Positions 21,678 to 32,360 of a stretch of DNA of 64,000 nucleotides are shown here, in pieces. The notes under the pieces are model-generated. The model searched no databases. It was not told where the DNA came from and saw only the letters and a program-made list of their open reading frames with translations. The stretch spans positions 6,694,100 to 6,758,099 of the forward strand of contig CANTUZ010000025.1 of assembly GCA_947846985.1 (NCBI GenBank), in the 5' to 3' direction. The position numbers and the translations under genes are program-made. How positions within the stretch are numbered: the first letter of the stretch is position 1; every line of letters begins with the position of its first letter. Source of the stretch: Fratercula arctica (lineage: Eukaryota; Chordata; Aves; Charadriiformes; Alcidae).

Positions 21678-24600
21678 AGGGGCCCTGCCTCCGGCCAGGT
21701 GGAGGAAAGGGACAACCGGGTTTATTGGACAGTGTGGATTCGATGGCCTGGCACATCAGACCCACGGGAGTATAAGGCTCTAGTGGACACAGGAGCACAG
21801 TGCACTCTGATACCATCAAGCTATAGAGGGGCAGAACCCATTTGTATTTCTGGGGTGACAGGGGGATCCCAAGAGTTGGCTGTACTGGAGGCTGAAGTGA
21901 GCCTAACTGGGAATGAGTGGCAAAAGCATCCCATTGTGACTGGCCCAGATGCTCCATGCATCCTTGGTATAGATTACCTCAGGAGAGGGTATTTTAAGGA
22001 CCCAAAGGGGTACCGGTGGGCCTTTGGCATAGCTGCCTTGGAGGCGGAGGAAGTTAAACAGTTGTCCACCTTGCCTGGTCTCTCGGAGGACTCTTCTGTT
22101 GTGGGGTTGTTGAGGGTCAAAGAACAGCAGGTGCCGATTGCTACCACAACGGTGCATCGGCGGCAATATCGCACTAACCGAGACTCTCTGATTCCCATCC
22201 ATAAGCTGATTCGTCAGCTAGAGGTTCAAGGAGTGATCAGCAAGACTCGCTCACCCTTTAACAGCCCCATATGGCCGGTGCGAAAATCTAATGGAGAGTG
22301 GAGGCTAACTGTGGACTATCGTGGCCTGAATGAAGTCACGCCACCGCTGAGCGCTGCTGTGCCGGACATGCTAGAACTCCAGTATGAACTGGAGTCCAAG
22401 GCAGCCAAGTGGTATGCCACGATTGATAGAGCGAATGCATTTTTCTCAATCCCTTTGGCAGCAGAGTGCAGGCCACAGTTTGCTTTCACTTGGAGGGGCA
22501 TCCAGTACACCTGGAATCGACTGCCCCAGGGGGGTGGAAACACAGCCCCACCATTTCCCATGGACTGATCCAGACTGCACTGGAACAGGGTGAAGCTCCA
22601 GAACATCTGCAGTACATTGATGACATCATTGTATGGGGAGACACAGCCGAAGAAGTTTTTGAGAAAGGGGATAAAATAGTCCTTATCCTTCTGAAAGCTG
22701 GTTTTGCCATAAAACGAAGTAAGGTCAAGGGACCTGCACAGGAGATCCAGTTCTTAGGCATAAAATGGCAAGATGGACGCCGCCAAATCCCAATGGATGT
22801 GATCAACAAAATAGCAGCTATGTCTCCACCAACTAGCAAAAAGGAAACACAAGCTTTCTTAGGCATTGTGGGTTTTTGGAGGATGCATATCCCAGATTAC
22901 AGTCTGATTGTAAGCCCTCTGTATCAAGTAACCCGGAAGAAGAACGATTTTAAATGGGGTCCTGAGCAAGGACAAGCTTTTGAACAAATCAAACAGGAAA
23001 TAGTCCATGCAGTGGCCCTGGGGCCAGTCCGGGCAGGACAAGATGTTAAAAACGTGCTCTACACCACAGCCGGGGAGAATGGCCCTACCTGGAGCCTCTG
23101 GCAGAAGGCACCAGGGGAGACCCGGGGTCGACCCCTAGGGTTTTGGAGTCGGGGATACAGAGGATCCGAAGCCCGCTACACTCCAACAGAAAAGGAGATA
23201 TTGGCAGCATATGAAGGGGTTCGAGCTGCTTCAGAGGTGGTTGGTACAGAAGCGCAGCTCCTCTTAGCACCTCGACTGCCGGTGCTGGGTTGGATGTTCA
23301 AAGAAAGGGTCCCCACCACACATCACGCAACTGATGCTACCTGGAGTAAGTGGATTGCACTGATCACACAGCAAACTCGAATGGGAAACCCCAGTCGCCC
23401 AGGAATTCTGGAAGTGATCATGGACTGGCCAGAGGGCAAGGATTTCGGAATGTCACCAGAGGAGGAGGTGACGCGTGCGGAAGAGGCCCCACCATATAAT
23501 AAACTGCCAGAACATGAGAAGCAATATGCCCTGTTCACTGATGGGTCCTGCCGGATTGTGGGAAAGCATCGAAAGTGGAAGGCTGCTGTGTGGAGTCCTA
23601 CACGACAAGTGGCAGAAGCCAGTGAAGGACAAGGTGAATCGAGCCAGGTTGCAGAGGTGAAAGCCATGCAGCTGGCTTTGGACATTGCCGAGCGAGAAGA
23701 ATGGCCAGTACTTTATCTCTGTACTGACTCATGGATGGTGGCAAATGCTCTGTGGGGGTGGCTACAGCAGTGGAAGCAGGGCAACTGGCAGCGCAGAGGC
23801 AAACCCATCTGGGCTGCTGAACTATGGCAAGATATTGCTGCCCGGATAGAGAATCTGGTTGTGAAAGTACGCCACGTAGCTGCCCACGTACCGAAGAATC
23901 AGGCCACGGAGGAACATCAGAACAACCAGCAGGTGGATCGGGCTGCCAGGATTGGAGTGGCTCAAGTGGATCTGGATTGGCAACATAAGGGTGAACTATT
24001 CCTAGCTCGGTGGGCCCATGAGACCTCAGGCCATCGAGGAAGAGATGGGACATATAGATGGGCTCGTGACCGAGGGGTGGACTTGACCATGGACACTATT
24101 GCACAGGTCATCCATGGATGTGAGACATGCGCTGCAATCAAGCAAGCCAAGCGGTTAAAGCCTCTTTGGTATGGAGGACGATGGTTGAAATATAAATATG
24201 GGGAGGCCTGGCAGATTGATTATATCACACTGCCACGAACCCGTCAAGGCAAGCGCCATGTGCTCACAATGGTGGAAGCAACCACTGGATGGCTGGAAAC
24301 ATACCCTGTGCCCCATGCCACTGCCCGGAACACTATCCTGGGCCTTGAAAAGCAAGTCCTGTGGCGACATGGTACCCCAGAGAGAAGTGAGTCGGACAAT
24401 GGGACTCATTTCCGAAACAGCCTCATAGACACCTGGGCCAAAGAGCATGGTATTGAGTGGGTGTATCACATCCCCTATCACGCACCAGCCTCTGGGAAGA
24501 TAGAATGATACAATGGACTGTTAAAAACTACACTGAGAGCAATGGGTGGTGGGACCTTAAAACATTGGGATGCACATTTAGCAAAGGCTACCTGGCTAGT

Positions 24601-24865
24601 TAATACCAGGGGATCTACCAATCGGGCTGGCCCTGCCCAGTCAAAACTTCCACGTACTGTAGAAGGGGATAAGGTCCCCGTAGTGCCCATGAAGAATATG
24701 TTGGGGAAGACAGTCTGGGTTAGTCCTGCCTCAGGCAAAGGCCAACCCATCCGTGGGATTGCTTTTGCCCAAGGACCTGGGTGCACTTGGTGGGTAATGC
24801 GGCAGGATGGGGAAGTCCGATGTGTACCTCATGGGGACTTGATTTTGGGTGAGAATAGCCAATGA
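21678..24865 (+). pseudogene. pol: Pro-Pol of ERVL-like provirus (PR, RT, RNase H, IN)
   Basis: Protease has VDTGAQCTLIP near 21783. RT has SPFNSPIWPVRKSNGEW and the active site YIDDIIVWG near 22614. RNase H has ALFTDGSC near 23531 and LCTDSWMV near 23718. Integrase has the H-H-C-C knuckle (HETSGHRG, CETCAAIK), WQIDYITLP and SDNGTHFRN. The frame shifts inside a run of six G at about 22531, just after RLPQG; the shifted-out frame stops at 22566-22568. A TGA at 24506-24508 follows directly after the integrase catalytic glutamate region (SGKIE). The C-terminal domain then continues to TGA at 24863-24865. Pol follows gag in the same frame after a single TAG. There is no dUTPase that I can see. 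Confidence 0.9.
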
Positions 24866-25149
24866 ATCAAATCGTATGTTACACTGTCACTGTATGTCCT
24901 CGTTACTATAATTGCTATCGGCTGTACTGCAGTAAGAATCACCCAAATTAAGGACAGATGGACTTTGATGAAGAACTGAGTAAAGCAAAGTGGTGATGGG
25001 ATCAGAGCTGACACCCAGCAACTTCCTCAAGATCTACATCCTCGGCCCATGGACTGTGTGCATGAGCTATGCCGGGTACACCAGTCACATGTTCCGAAAA
25101 CTGTAAGATCTGGGCATGGCAAAAATGGTATGGAATAAGGGGTGGATAA
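24866..25149 (+). other. Post-pol segment with hydrophobic frame and polypurine tract
   Basis: After the pol stop, the pol frame is open for 37 more codons (24866-24979) with a membrane-like stretch (VTLSLYVLVTIIAIGCTAV) and then charged residues; it has no ATG. A separate 31-codon frame starts at an ATG overlapping the pol stop (24862, again ATGA). Polypurine tract AATAAGGGGTGGATAA ends at 25149. This may be the worn stub of a small membrane gene. Confidence 0.5.
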
Positions 25150-25487
25150 TGTCCTGGTTCCGGCAGGGACAGGGTTAAGTATTCCATGCCATGTGAGCCA
25201 CGCCCACCCTGAGATTAAAAGGAGGGGAGGGGGCAGGAAGTTGGGTTTGGAGCGGGCTGGTGCGTCCTGGGTCCGGACCGGCGGGGAGCGGCGGTTCTGT
25301 AATCGCGTTTGTATATTCCTCTGTCCGTGTTAGTGTTGTTGTTTCCTTGTTCCCTTTGCTGTTCTGTTAAACTGCCTTTGTCTCAACCCAAGAGTTTTGC
25401 CTTTTTCTTCTGATCCTTCCCGTACCGGGAAGCACTGAGCGAGCGAGCGACACGTTCTTTGTTGCCATCTGAGGCCAAACCACGACA
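25150..25487 (+). mobile_element. 3' LTR of ERVL-like provirus
   Basis: Begins TGTCCTGGTTCCGG after the polypurine tract and ends AACCACGACA, followed by the duplication CTGAA. It is collinear with the 5' LTR apart from scattered substitutions and an extra 17-20 bases. Confidence 0.93.
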
Positions 25488-26046
25488 CTGAACTGAGGTC
25501 TCTAGAGCTGGATGCGCTACTCCAGGTGGGGTCTCACCAGGGCAGAGTAGAGGGGCAGAACCAGCTCCCTCAACTTGCTGGCCACGCTTCTTTTGATGGA
25601 GCCCAGGATAAGATTGGCTTTCTGGGCTGCGAGTGCCCATTGTTGGCTCATGTCCAGCTTTTCGTCCACCAGTACCCCCAAGTCCTTCTCGGCAGGGCTA
25701 CTCTCCGGTATGCAGTACTCTCTCAGCCTGTATTGATACCAGGGGTTACCCTGATCCAGGTGCAGGACCCTGCACTTGCCCTTGTTGAACCTCATGAGGT
25801 TCACACAGGCCCACTTCTCAAGCTTGTCCAGGTCCCTCTGGATGGCATCCCCTCCCTCAGGCATGTCAAACTGCACCACAGCTTGGTGTCATCTCCAAAT
25901 TTGCTGCGGGTGCACTCAATCCCACTGTCTATGTCATTGATGAAGATATTAAACAGTACTGGTCCCAATACGTATCCCCGAGGGACACCACTTGTCACTG
26001 ATCTCCATCTGGACAATGAGCTGTTGACCACTACCCTCTGGATGCA

Positions 26047-26489
26047 ACTTTTTTTACACTGCCCTCTTCATTTGCTTTCTTCCAGCACCCAGCAACATCA
26101 TTTTTCAGCTCAACCTTCAACAGTAAGAACCATTACATTTGTATTCCTAGAGCAGTCAGTCACCCAGAATGCTGGCAGTGCCTTCTGCTTAGTATGCCTT
26201 CAACTCTTCACCCAAAAGTTAGTACTTCATATTAGAAATTCTCCCTGTACCACTCATTCTTGCCACAACTACAGTGACACCAGTTTCTGCATATGCCAAA
26301 CAACTGTTGAACACAATGCAATTCAAAGCAATGCATAAAATGAACTGGAAAGTGTATTGTAAAGCTGAGCACTTCTATGGCTTTAACTTTCTGCAGAGAT
26401 AGTACCAAGTACTACCCATTTCCTGCTGCGTCACAGATATTTGCCTCCAGAATAAAAGGGGAAAAAAAACCCTGAAAACAATAGTGACA
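26047..26489. other. Unique spacer
   Basis: No gene or clear repeat seen between two CR1 pieces. Confidence 0.5.
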
Positions 26490-26583
26490 ATTAGTGAGAA
26501 CACTGTGTCCAATTCTGGGTTCCCCAGTTCCAAGACAGACAAGGAACTACTGGAGAGAGTCCAACAGAGGGCTACAAAGATGA
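26490..26583 (+). mobile_element. CR1 ORF2 fragment
   Basis: About 94 bases read like the late part of CR1 ORF2 on the plus strand ([18 protein letters not shown]). It ends abruptly where family-X gag sequence begins, so the ERV junction cut or entered this CR1. Confidence 0.75.
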
Positions 26584-26733
26584 TCAATTTAGCCAGGAAA
26601 GTGGCCACGGGGGTCCAGTGCTCAGTACTGGGCCATCTCAGAATAGGGGGAGTCACCGTAATGGCCTTCCCAGTCCCCAACTTTTTTTATCAGCCATGGC
26701 ATGGGTGTTCCTGGAACTGCTGACTACACCAAA
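26584..26733 (-). pseudogene. gag: Family-X gag start after LTR
   Basis: After the LTR end comes TTTGGTGTAGTC and then a short frame starting MADKK with AITVTPPILRWPSTEHW. It matches 40230-40443 almost base for base. It ends at about residue 45 against a CR1 fragment. Confidence 0.7.
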
Positions 26734-27190
26734 TGTGTGAGCTGATGCAGGCAGGATGCAGGAACAACCACAAAACCACGGATGAAAGGCAAAGAACAAA
26801 TTGAATCTTGATACCTCATGGATCAGGGAATCTCCAAAGCAGCACCCGGGCAGAGGCATGCAAGCAGGGGACGCAGGCACCACAGAGTGAGAGAGTCCTT
26901 GTTAGCGAGAGAGTGAGAGCACTCAGACTCGCTGTTCCTGACGGTTTTTCAAGGGTTCAAGCAGACATAGTTTTTCACTGTGCTTTGATCTTCTTCAACA
27001 ACAGGGCAGGATTCTCAAGCGGCTAGATAAGCTGTCCCTGAGTCCATCGCAGACTTACGTTATCTAAGTGCAGATGTTCTACTTGCAAGCACATAAGACT
27101 GAACAACAATTAGTGTTTCCCAGCACCCCATGTGCGAATCACTTAAGCGTGTTACAGTCCTCCTCGCCAATCTTCCGTTACTTTCCCACA
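26734..27190 (-). mobile_element. Family-X LTR, complete
   Basis: On the minus strand it starts TGTGGGAAAGTAACGG after the tract complementary to TTCCACCCCCTCATTC (27191-27206) and ends GCTCACACA. It is 457 bases long, against 500 for the copy at 49316-49815. Confidence 0.85.
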
Positions 27191-27239
27191 TTCCACCCCC
27201 TCATTCAAGAGACCACTTCTGCTGGGGCTGATAAAGCTG

Positions 27240-27435
27240 GAGATGTTCATTTAGGCTCACGGGGTGTAGTACAGAATAATTTACAGAGGCATGCAAGAAA
27301 CACAAATAGAAAAAGGAATAAATATATCTCTACAATAATGCTTTGAATCAGGTGTCCCGTTCCTCCTGTCAGGGAATTAAACCACTCAGGCAGCCAGGCA
27401 CCACCAGTAGGCTGCTTCATTTGATGCATTAAGTC
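27240..27435 (-). pseudogene. env: Family-X Env TM anchor fragment
   Basis: The frame has WLPEWFNSLTGG followed by a long hydrophobic helix (EIYLFLFLFVFLACLCKLF) and a short tail, the end of a retroviral TM subunit. SU and most of TM are missing upstream. Confidence 0.7.
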
Positions 27436-27775
27436 CTGGAGAATGTTGAATGCTGTGCTTTATGCTGTCTGTTTCATCAGTTATGTTGAAGCAACGCACA
27501 CCTTCAAAGTCGAAGCAGCATTTCTGGTGTCAGGGGAGGAAATAGTCCACCGTCAGTTGAATATTGTAATATTCATTGGCATACAGCCGCTACCTACTCA
27601 GAAAAGATAGCGATGAGAGACATTAATATCAAAATCACTTAGCATAGTATAATTCTATAATACAGCTGCTGGGGTTGATGCACCACTGAAAACAAGTTGT
27701 CTAAAGATCTGCAGCTGTTGATCTTCCCTTACTATAAAAGGCAGATGAGTTAGCTACAGTAGAGGCTAACAGAAT

Positions 27776-28870
27776 CTAAGTATTTACATGTTGATCTTGC
27801 AGAAGTGTATCCAGGGCATGTGCTTGTAGTACTAGACTACAAAGCACGATGAGCCAACCTGTGATAGGGGAGGAATACAGGAGTGTCATCTCCTTCCAGT
27901 GATACAGAAGCGCTGCTCCAGCTCCTTCAGCTAATATTACTCCGAGTTTGATAACCTGATGCGGGGTAATTGCCCACACAGATTGGAGAGCTACGGCTTC
28001 CGCTTTTTCAGATTGAACTTCAATTTGATGTTGGGTTTGCGACACCAATAACACCGTCCCAATGCTACCTCCTCTAGATAAGGCACAGGTATTTGTCAAA
28101 GATACCTGAAATACAAAAACTCGAGAATCTGATATTAACAAAGGATGTAAAATAAGAGGAGAAGTTGGGTTATAATGTATAGGGGAAACTTGTAATGCCT
28201 TGGACCAAAATCCTACAGGTTCTTTCTGATTTTTCATCCCAGTCATCTGCCATGATCCCCATGAGTCTATATCGTCTGGAATTGTTACTAATTCAAAAGG
28301 ATATCCTTGCTTAGGAGTGTATAATTGTGCATGCTCAATCAAAGCATTTTTGCAGGCATCAAAGGCTTCTTGTTGTTGCTTGGTCCCCTGCCAGACAACT
28401 TTCTTCCTAGTTAATTTCTGCAGAAGGCACATCAATATCACCAAAAGTGGGATAAAAATTCTCCATTACCCTAAAAGTCCCCAGAAGGTCTGTAACTGTT
28501 TGACTGGGATTGGCAAAAGAAATCGCTGGACTGTTTGCTGTACCTGATTTGGTATTTCTCCAATCTGTCCATGCCAAACTATTCCCCAAAATTGTACAGT
28601 AGCACTAGGGCCCTGTATTTTCTTTGGATTAATTGCCCGGCCTCAGTCCTGCAAACGCGCTTTCAGCAATTCGGCAGCTGCCTCACTTTCTTGTTGTGAC
28701 TCTGCCATAATCAATAGATCATCAATATAATGGTAAACAGTAACGGTACCCGACCATACTGCTAAATCAGCTGCTATCATTAGGTGGCAAATGGAGGGAC
28801 TGTGTTTGTATCCCTGAGGCAATACTTGTAAAATATATTGCTTTTGTTCCCGGGCCACATCTTGCATTGA
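27776..28870 (-). pseudogene. pol: Family-X RT and env remnants
   Basis: RT palm: LPQGYKHSPSICH and YHYIDDLLIMAES (28643-28867). RT connection: WQGTKQQQEAFDACKNAL and EPVGFWSKAL (28200-28444). The frame then runs into sequence like an Env SU/TM region (ALQSVWAITPHQVIKL), so a deletion joins RT to env with RNase H and integrase gone. Frameshifts and stops divide the pieces. Confidence 0.7.
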
Positions 28871-28924
28871 GGTGTCAGGCAGGGCAGAGGGGGGGCGGGG
28901 AGTTGGTGGTGGGGCTGGGGATGG

Positions 28925-29149
28925 TCAGCTTTTTTGCATAAATGCCAACTTTTGCCATTGGGGAAACATTTCTGATGTTGTGATCCCATCTCTTTCTGAT
29001 TGTGGGATACCAGCTTGTACAAGATCATTCCACATTTGTTTCCTTGTCACCCATGCTGTAACTGCTTTCTGTTTTGTTGGCTTTCCTTTATTCACCACCC
29101 ACACAGATGGTCCCAAAATCACAGCCTCAATTTCCCTAACCTGCTGTTC
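28925..29149 (-). pseudogene. Family-X gag or pol piece, unassigned
   Basis: A 65-codon frame (VWVVNKGKPTKQKAVTAWV, WNDLVQAGIPQSERDGI) lies between the cut 5' LTR and RT. I do not recognise the domain. Its position suggests a gag remnant. Confidence 0.4.
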
Positions 29150-29416
29150 TCGCCTGTATTTCAGGGATTCAAGCAGGTGTAGTTTTCCACTGTGCTTTGA
29201 TCTTCTCTGACATCAGGGCAGGAATCTCAGGCATGTTCGATAAGGCGCCTCTGAGTCCGTCACAGGCCTATGTTATCTAAGTGCAGATGTTCTACTTGTG
29301 GAGCACATAAGACTAAACAACGATTAGTGTGATATATGTGTTTTCCAGTACCCCATGTGCAAGTCACTTGAGCATGTTTATAATCCTCCTCGCCAATCTT
29401 CCATTACTTTCCCACA
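29150..29416 (-). mobile_element. Family-X 5' LTR, truncated
   Basis: On the minus strand it starts TGTGGGAAAGTAATGG at 29416 and follows the family LTR up to the region after the TATA-like TGAAATAC box. It is then joined to internal sequence near 29150, so its 3' part, primer site and gag start are deleted. Confidence 0.75.
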
Positions 29417-30428
29417 GAACCTATTAAATGTTATATTTCTCTATAATTAACATCAACATATATTGCATTAATTATATCACACATTCTCATTTTTTGAAAC
29501 CATGACCCATCTTTCTTGGTGCAACTCCACATTTAAGACCCGATTTTTTTCCTCAGAAACAATTAGCTTCAAATTGCTCTTAGAAAATGGCTTACACTCA
29601 GATACCACGTCTCTCAAAAAACGTAAATCATACTCACTGCCTGAGATGACAGGTACTCAGTGTCTTCAGAGCAGGAGCATGACAAGTGTCTGGCATTACT
29701 GATTGTCTTTACACTAGCTACAGTATTAAAAGTTTTTCCTACCTTTCTTTGGGAGGATTTTATCTTTCTGATATCTTAAAGTTTATATATGATATCATAG
29801 TGTACCACATGAGTGAAATGCCAAATAAACCAATGGAAAAAACATGCAAAGTTAATAATCTACCAGTATTATATTTTTTCAGTTGCGCCTGTATTTTATT
29901 CATAAATTTGGCTCCAATTCATGAACTATGCTTTGTATTGTTCATTACCTGAACAATCTGAGTTTAAAAAGTGATCACACATCTGTAGGAGGAAAAAAAA
30001 AAATAAAGAAATCCACTGAGGGCCACATTAAGCACAAAGCAAGCACCTTGGATTCAGGAAGTCCCTGGGCTAGATTAATAGTCTGGAAAAATATTGCTTG
30101 TCTCTTTTTATTATCATATTGTATCATCATCATACTGGACACTGCTGGAGACTAGATATTTGACTAAATGTGGTTTTTATCTCATTTGATGCATGTGGGT
30201 TTATGTTGTGAACAAATTTATTTTAATTTCCTCAGACTAAAACCTAGGGCTGTTTACTGCAGAAATTTTAATGAAAACTTGTTTGTTTCTTAAAAAATAA
30301 GTCTTAAAGGGCCTTTTTTCTGTGCATACAAAATAAAGAAATAAATTAGACATTGAAGTGTTTACCTTTCTTTAGCCATTTACAACAATCTATGAGTAAT
30401 CAATTTACTTGTATCTGCAAGAAACAGA
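29417..30428. other. Unique AT-rich DNA
   Basis: No gene seen. An A-rich run lies at about 29990-30010. Confidence 0.5.
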
Positions 30429-32360
30429 CCAGGTTGCCCAAGGTTTTTTCCAGCCTCGTCTTGAATATCTCCAAGGATAGAGACTGCACTACCTCCTTGG
30501 CCAAGTATGGGACTTTGCATTTGTCCTTGTTACATTTCATAAAGTTCCTGTCATTCCATTCCTCCAGCCTGTCTAGATGCCTCAGCATGGCAGCCCTGCC
30601 CTTGAGTGCATTAACTGGTCCCCCCAGTTTGGTGTTAACTGCAAACTTGATGAGCATATACTTCATCACCTACTCCAGATCGTTGATAAAGATATTAAAC
30701 AAGATGGGTCCCAGGACAGACCCTTGCGACACTCCACCTGTTACCAGCCTTTGGGTGGAGTATAACCCATTAACCACTACCCTCTGAGCCCAACCATACA
30801 AACTATCTAGTTGTCCAGCCCTACAGACCAACAACATCTTAAGTTGAATACATGAATATTATGGGAGACGGCATCTAAAGTCTTGCTAAACTCCAAGTAA
30901 GTGACATCAGCTGCTCTCCCCTTGTCTACAAATTCAGTCATTTTATCATAGAAGGCAATCAGGTCTGGTCAGACATGATTTATGCTTGGTAAATCTAAGC
31001 TGACTGTTCCCAATCACCTTTTTTCTCCTTTATGGGCTCAGAAATATGATCTGAGACTCGCTCCATGATTTTCCCAAGAACCAAAGTAAGGCTAGCTGGC
31101 CTTTAGCTCCCTTGCTCATCCCTTTGGCTTTTTTTTTTTTTAAGATTAATACATTTGCCCTTCTCCAGATGTTGGGCACCTCCCCCAATCTCCACAGTCT
31201 TTCAAAGGTGATACAACAGTGGCCTTGCAATACCATCAGCAGCATTCTTGGATGCAGCCCATCCGGTCCAATGTATGTACATGAGTCAAGTTCTCCCAGT
31301 AATCCCTGGCTTGATCCTCATCCACTGCTGGTAGTTCCTCTACTCCTTGAATCTTGCTTCTAAGCACAGAGGCCTGAGAAACCTTGTCAGTTGTCACAGT
31401 TTGGGCAGGGTTGGCTAATGACAAGACAACAGATGCTCTCCCCCACCTTTCACTCCAAGGAGAGGAAGGAGAGAGATAAAGAGATTTATGAGTTTAGAAA
31501 AAAATCAACTACTTTAACGAAATATTAATAATAAAATAGTAAGGAAATAATGAAATAGATACAATATATAGAAATACATACAAAACCAGATCAAGCTCCC
31601 AGGGAGATGTCAGCGGCAGGCATTGGGGAAGTTCCAGACTGGACTCAGTGACGGATGGGAACTGGATTCTGAAACACACTGATCAGGATCAAAGGCAGAC
31701 AAACAGACAGGGTCCTCCTCAGCACATCAGTCACTAAAGAAAGAGAGCCATCGAAGAAGCTCAACCCTTTGCTTCCTCAGCTTTTATACTGAACATGATG
31801 CACGTGGGATGGAATACCCTATGGGTCAGTTTGGGTCACCTGACCTGTCCACTCCTCCCCACAGGTGCAACCCCTCCATGGGGTAAACAACCAAGTCAGC
31901 TGACCCTGGTTGCCACAGCAACAAGTAAGAGCAAGCGCCTCTCTCACTGAACAGAAAGTTGGCTCTGCTCCACCCCAAACCAGGACATCAGTGAAAACTC
32001 AGGCAAAGAAGGCATGGTGTACTTCAGCCTTGGTGTACGTTGTGACTAAATTACCCACCTTATTCAGCAATGGTCCTGCATTTTCCTTGTTCAGCCTTTT
32101 ACTACTAATATAGCAGTAGAAGCTCTTCTCATTGCCTTTAATGTTTCTTACAAGTCTTAACTCTAGTTGAGCTTTGGCTTTCCTAACATCCCCTTTACAT
32201 GCCCAGACAATTTTTCTAAATTACCCCTTTGTAGCCTTTTCCTTCTCCTACCACCTGTATACTGCGTTTTTTTGCTCTGGAACTCAGTCATGAGCTCCCT
32301 GTCTGGCCTAGCTGGCCTCCCAATATATCTACTTGTTTTCCTGAGTTTCAGGGTGAACCA
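30429..32360 (-). mobile_element. CR1 LINE, old copy, split by a solo LTR
   Basis: The complement shows decayed CR1 ORF2 blocks from the RT palm back toward the endonuclease-RT linker (30429-31391 and 31988-32360). The 3' tail is missing and frames are broken. The two blocks join cleanly when the LTR and one copy of its TCAGT duplication are taken out. Confidence 0.8.
31392..31987 (-). mobile_element. Solo LTR in CR1
   Basis: On the minus strand it begins TGTCCTGGTTTGGGG and ends CAAACTGTGACA, and is flanked by TCAGT (31387-31391 and 31988-31992). A TATA box (complement of CTTTTATACTG, about 31781-31791) and AGAGCCAACTTTCTGTTCAG near the start relate it to the solo LTR at 142-870. Confidence 0.92.

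Larger units (their letters stand above)
19701..25487 (+). mobile_element. ERVL-like provirus, env-less, nearly complete
   Basis: LTRs at 19701-20021 and 25150-25487 are flanked by the duplication CTGAA (19696-19700 and 25488-25492). The interior has a tRNA-Lys-type primer site, a hydrophobic leader ORF, gag, pro-RT-RNase H-integrase and a polypurine tract. There is no env of normal size: only 284 bases separate pol from the 3' LTR. The RT sequence (SPFNSPIWPVRKSNGEW, YIDDIIVWG) and lack of env fit class III (ERVL/spuma-related) elements. LTRs differ by about 5% plus small indels. Pol has one frameshift and one stop, so the element is old but well preserved. Confidence 0.93.
19213..26046 (-). 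mobile_element. CR1 LINE, split by the ERVL-like provirus
   Basis: Two collinear blocks of one CR1 copy, 19213-19700 (3' tail and end of ORF2) and 25488-26046 (upstream RT part), are separated by the provirus at 19701-25487. The CR1 reading resumes across the join after the CTGAA duplication. The upper block still shows FADD-type RT sequence on the minus strand (KFGDDTKL). The copy is 5'-truncated and frameshifted. Confidence 0.9.
26584..29416 (-). mobile_element. Family-X ERV, rearranged
   Basis: Along the minus strand: cut LTR (29416-29150), gag piece, RT pieces, env 3' end, polypurine tract, complete LTR (27190-26734), then a primer region and gag start (26733-26584). Sequence from the 5' end of an internal region lies after what looks like the 3' LTR. 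The same LTR family occurs as a complete solo copy at 49316-49815 (5-bp duplication). No target duplication frames this copy. Confidence 0.75.
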
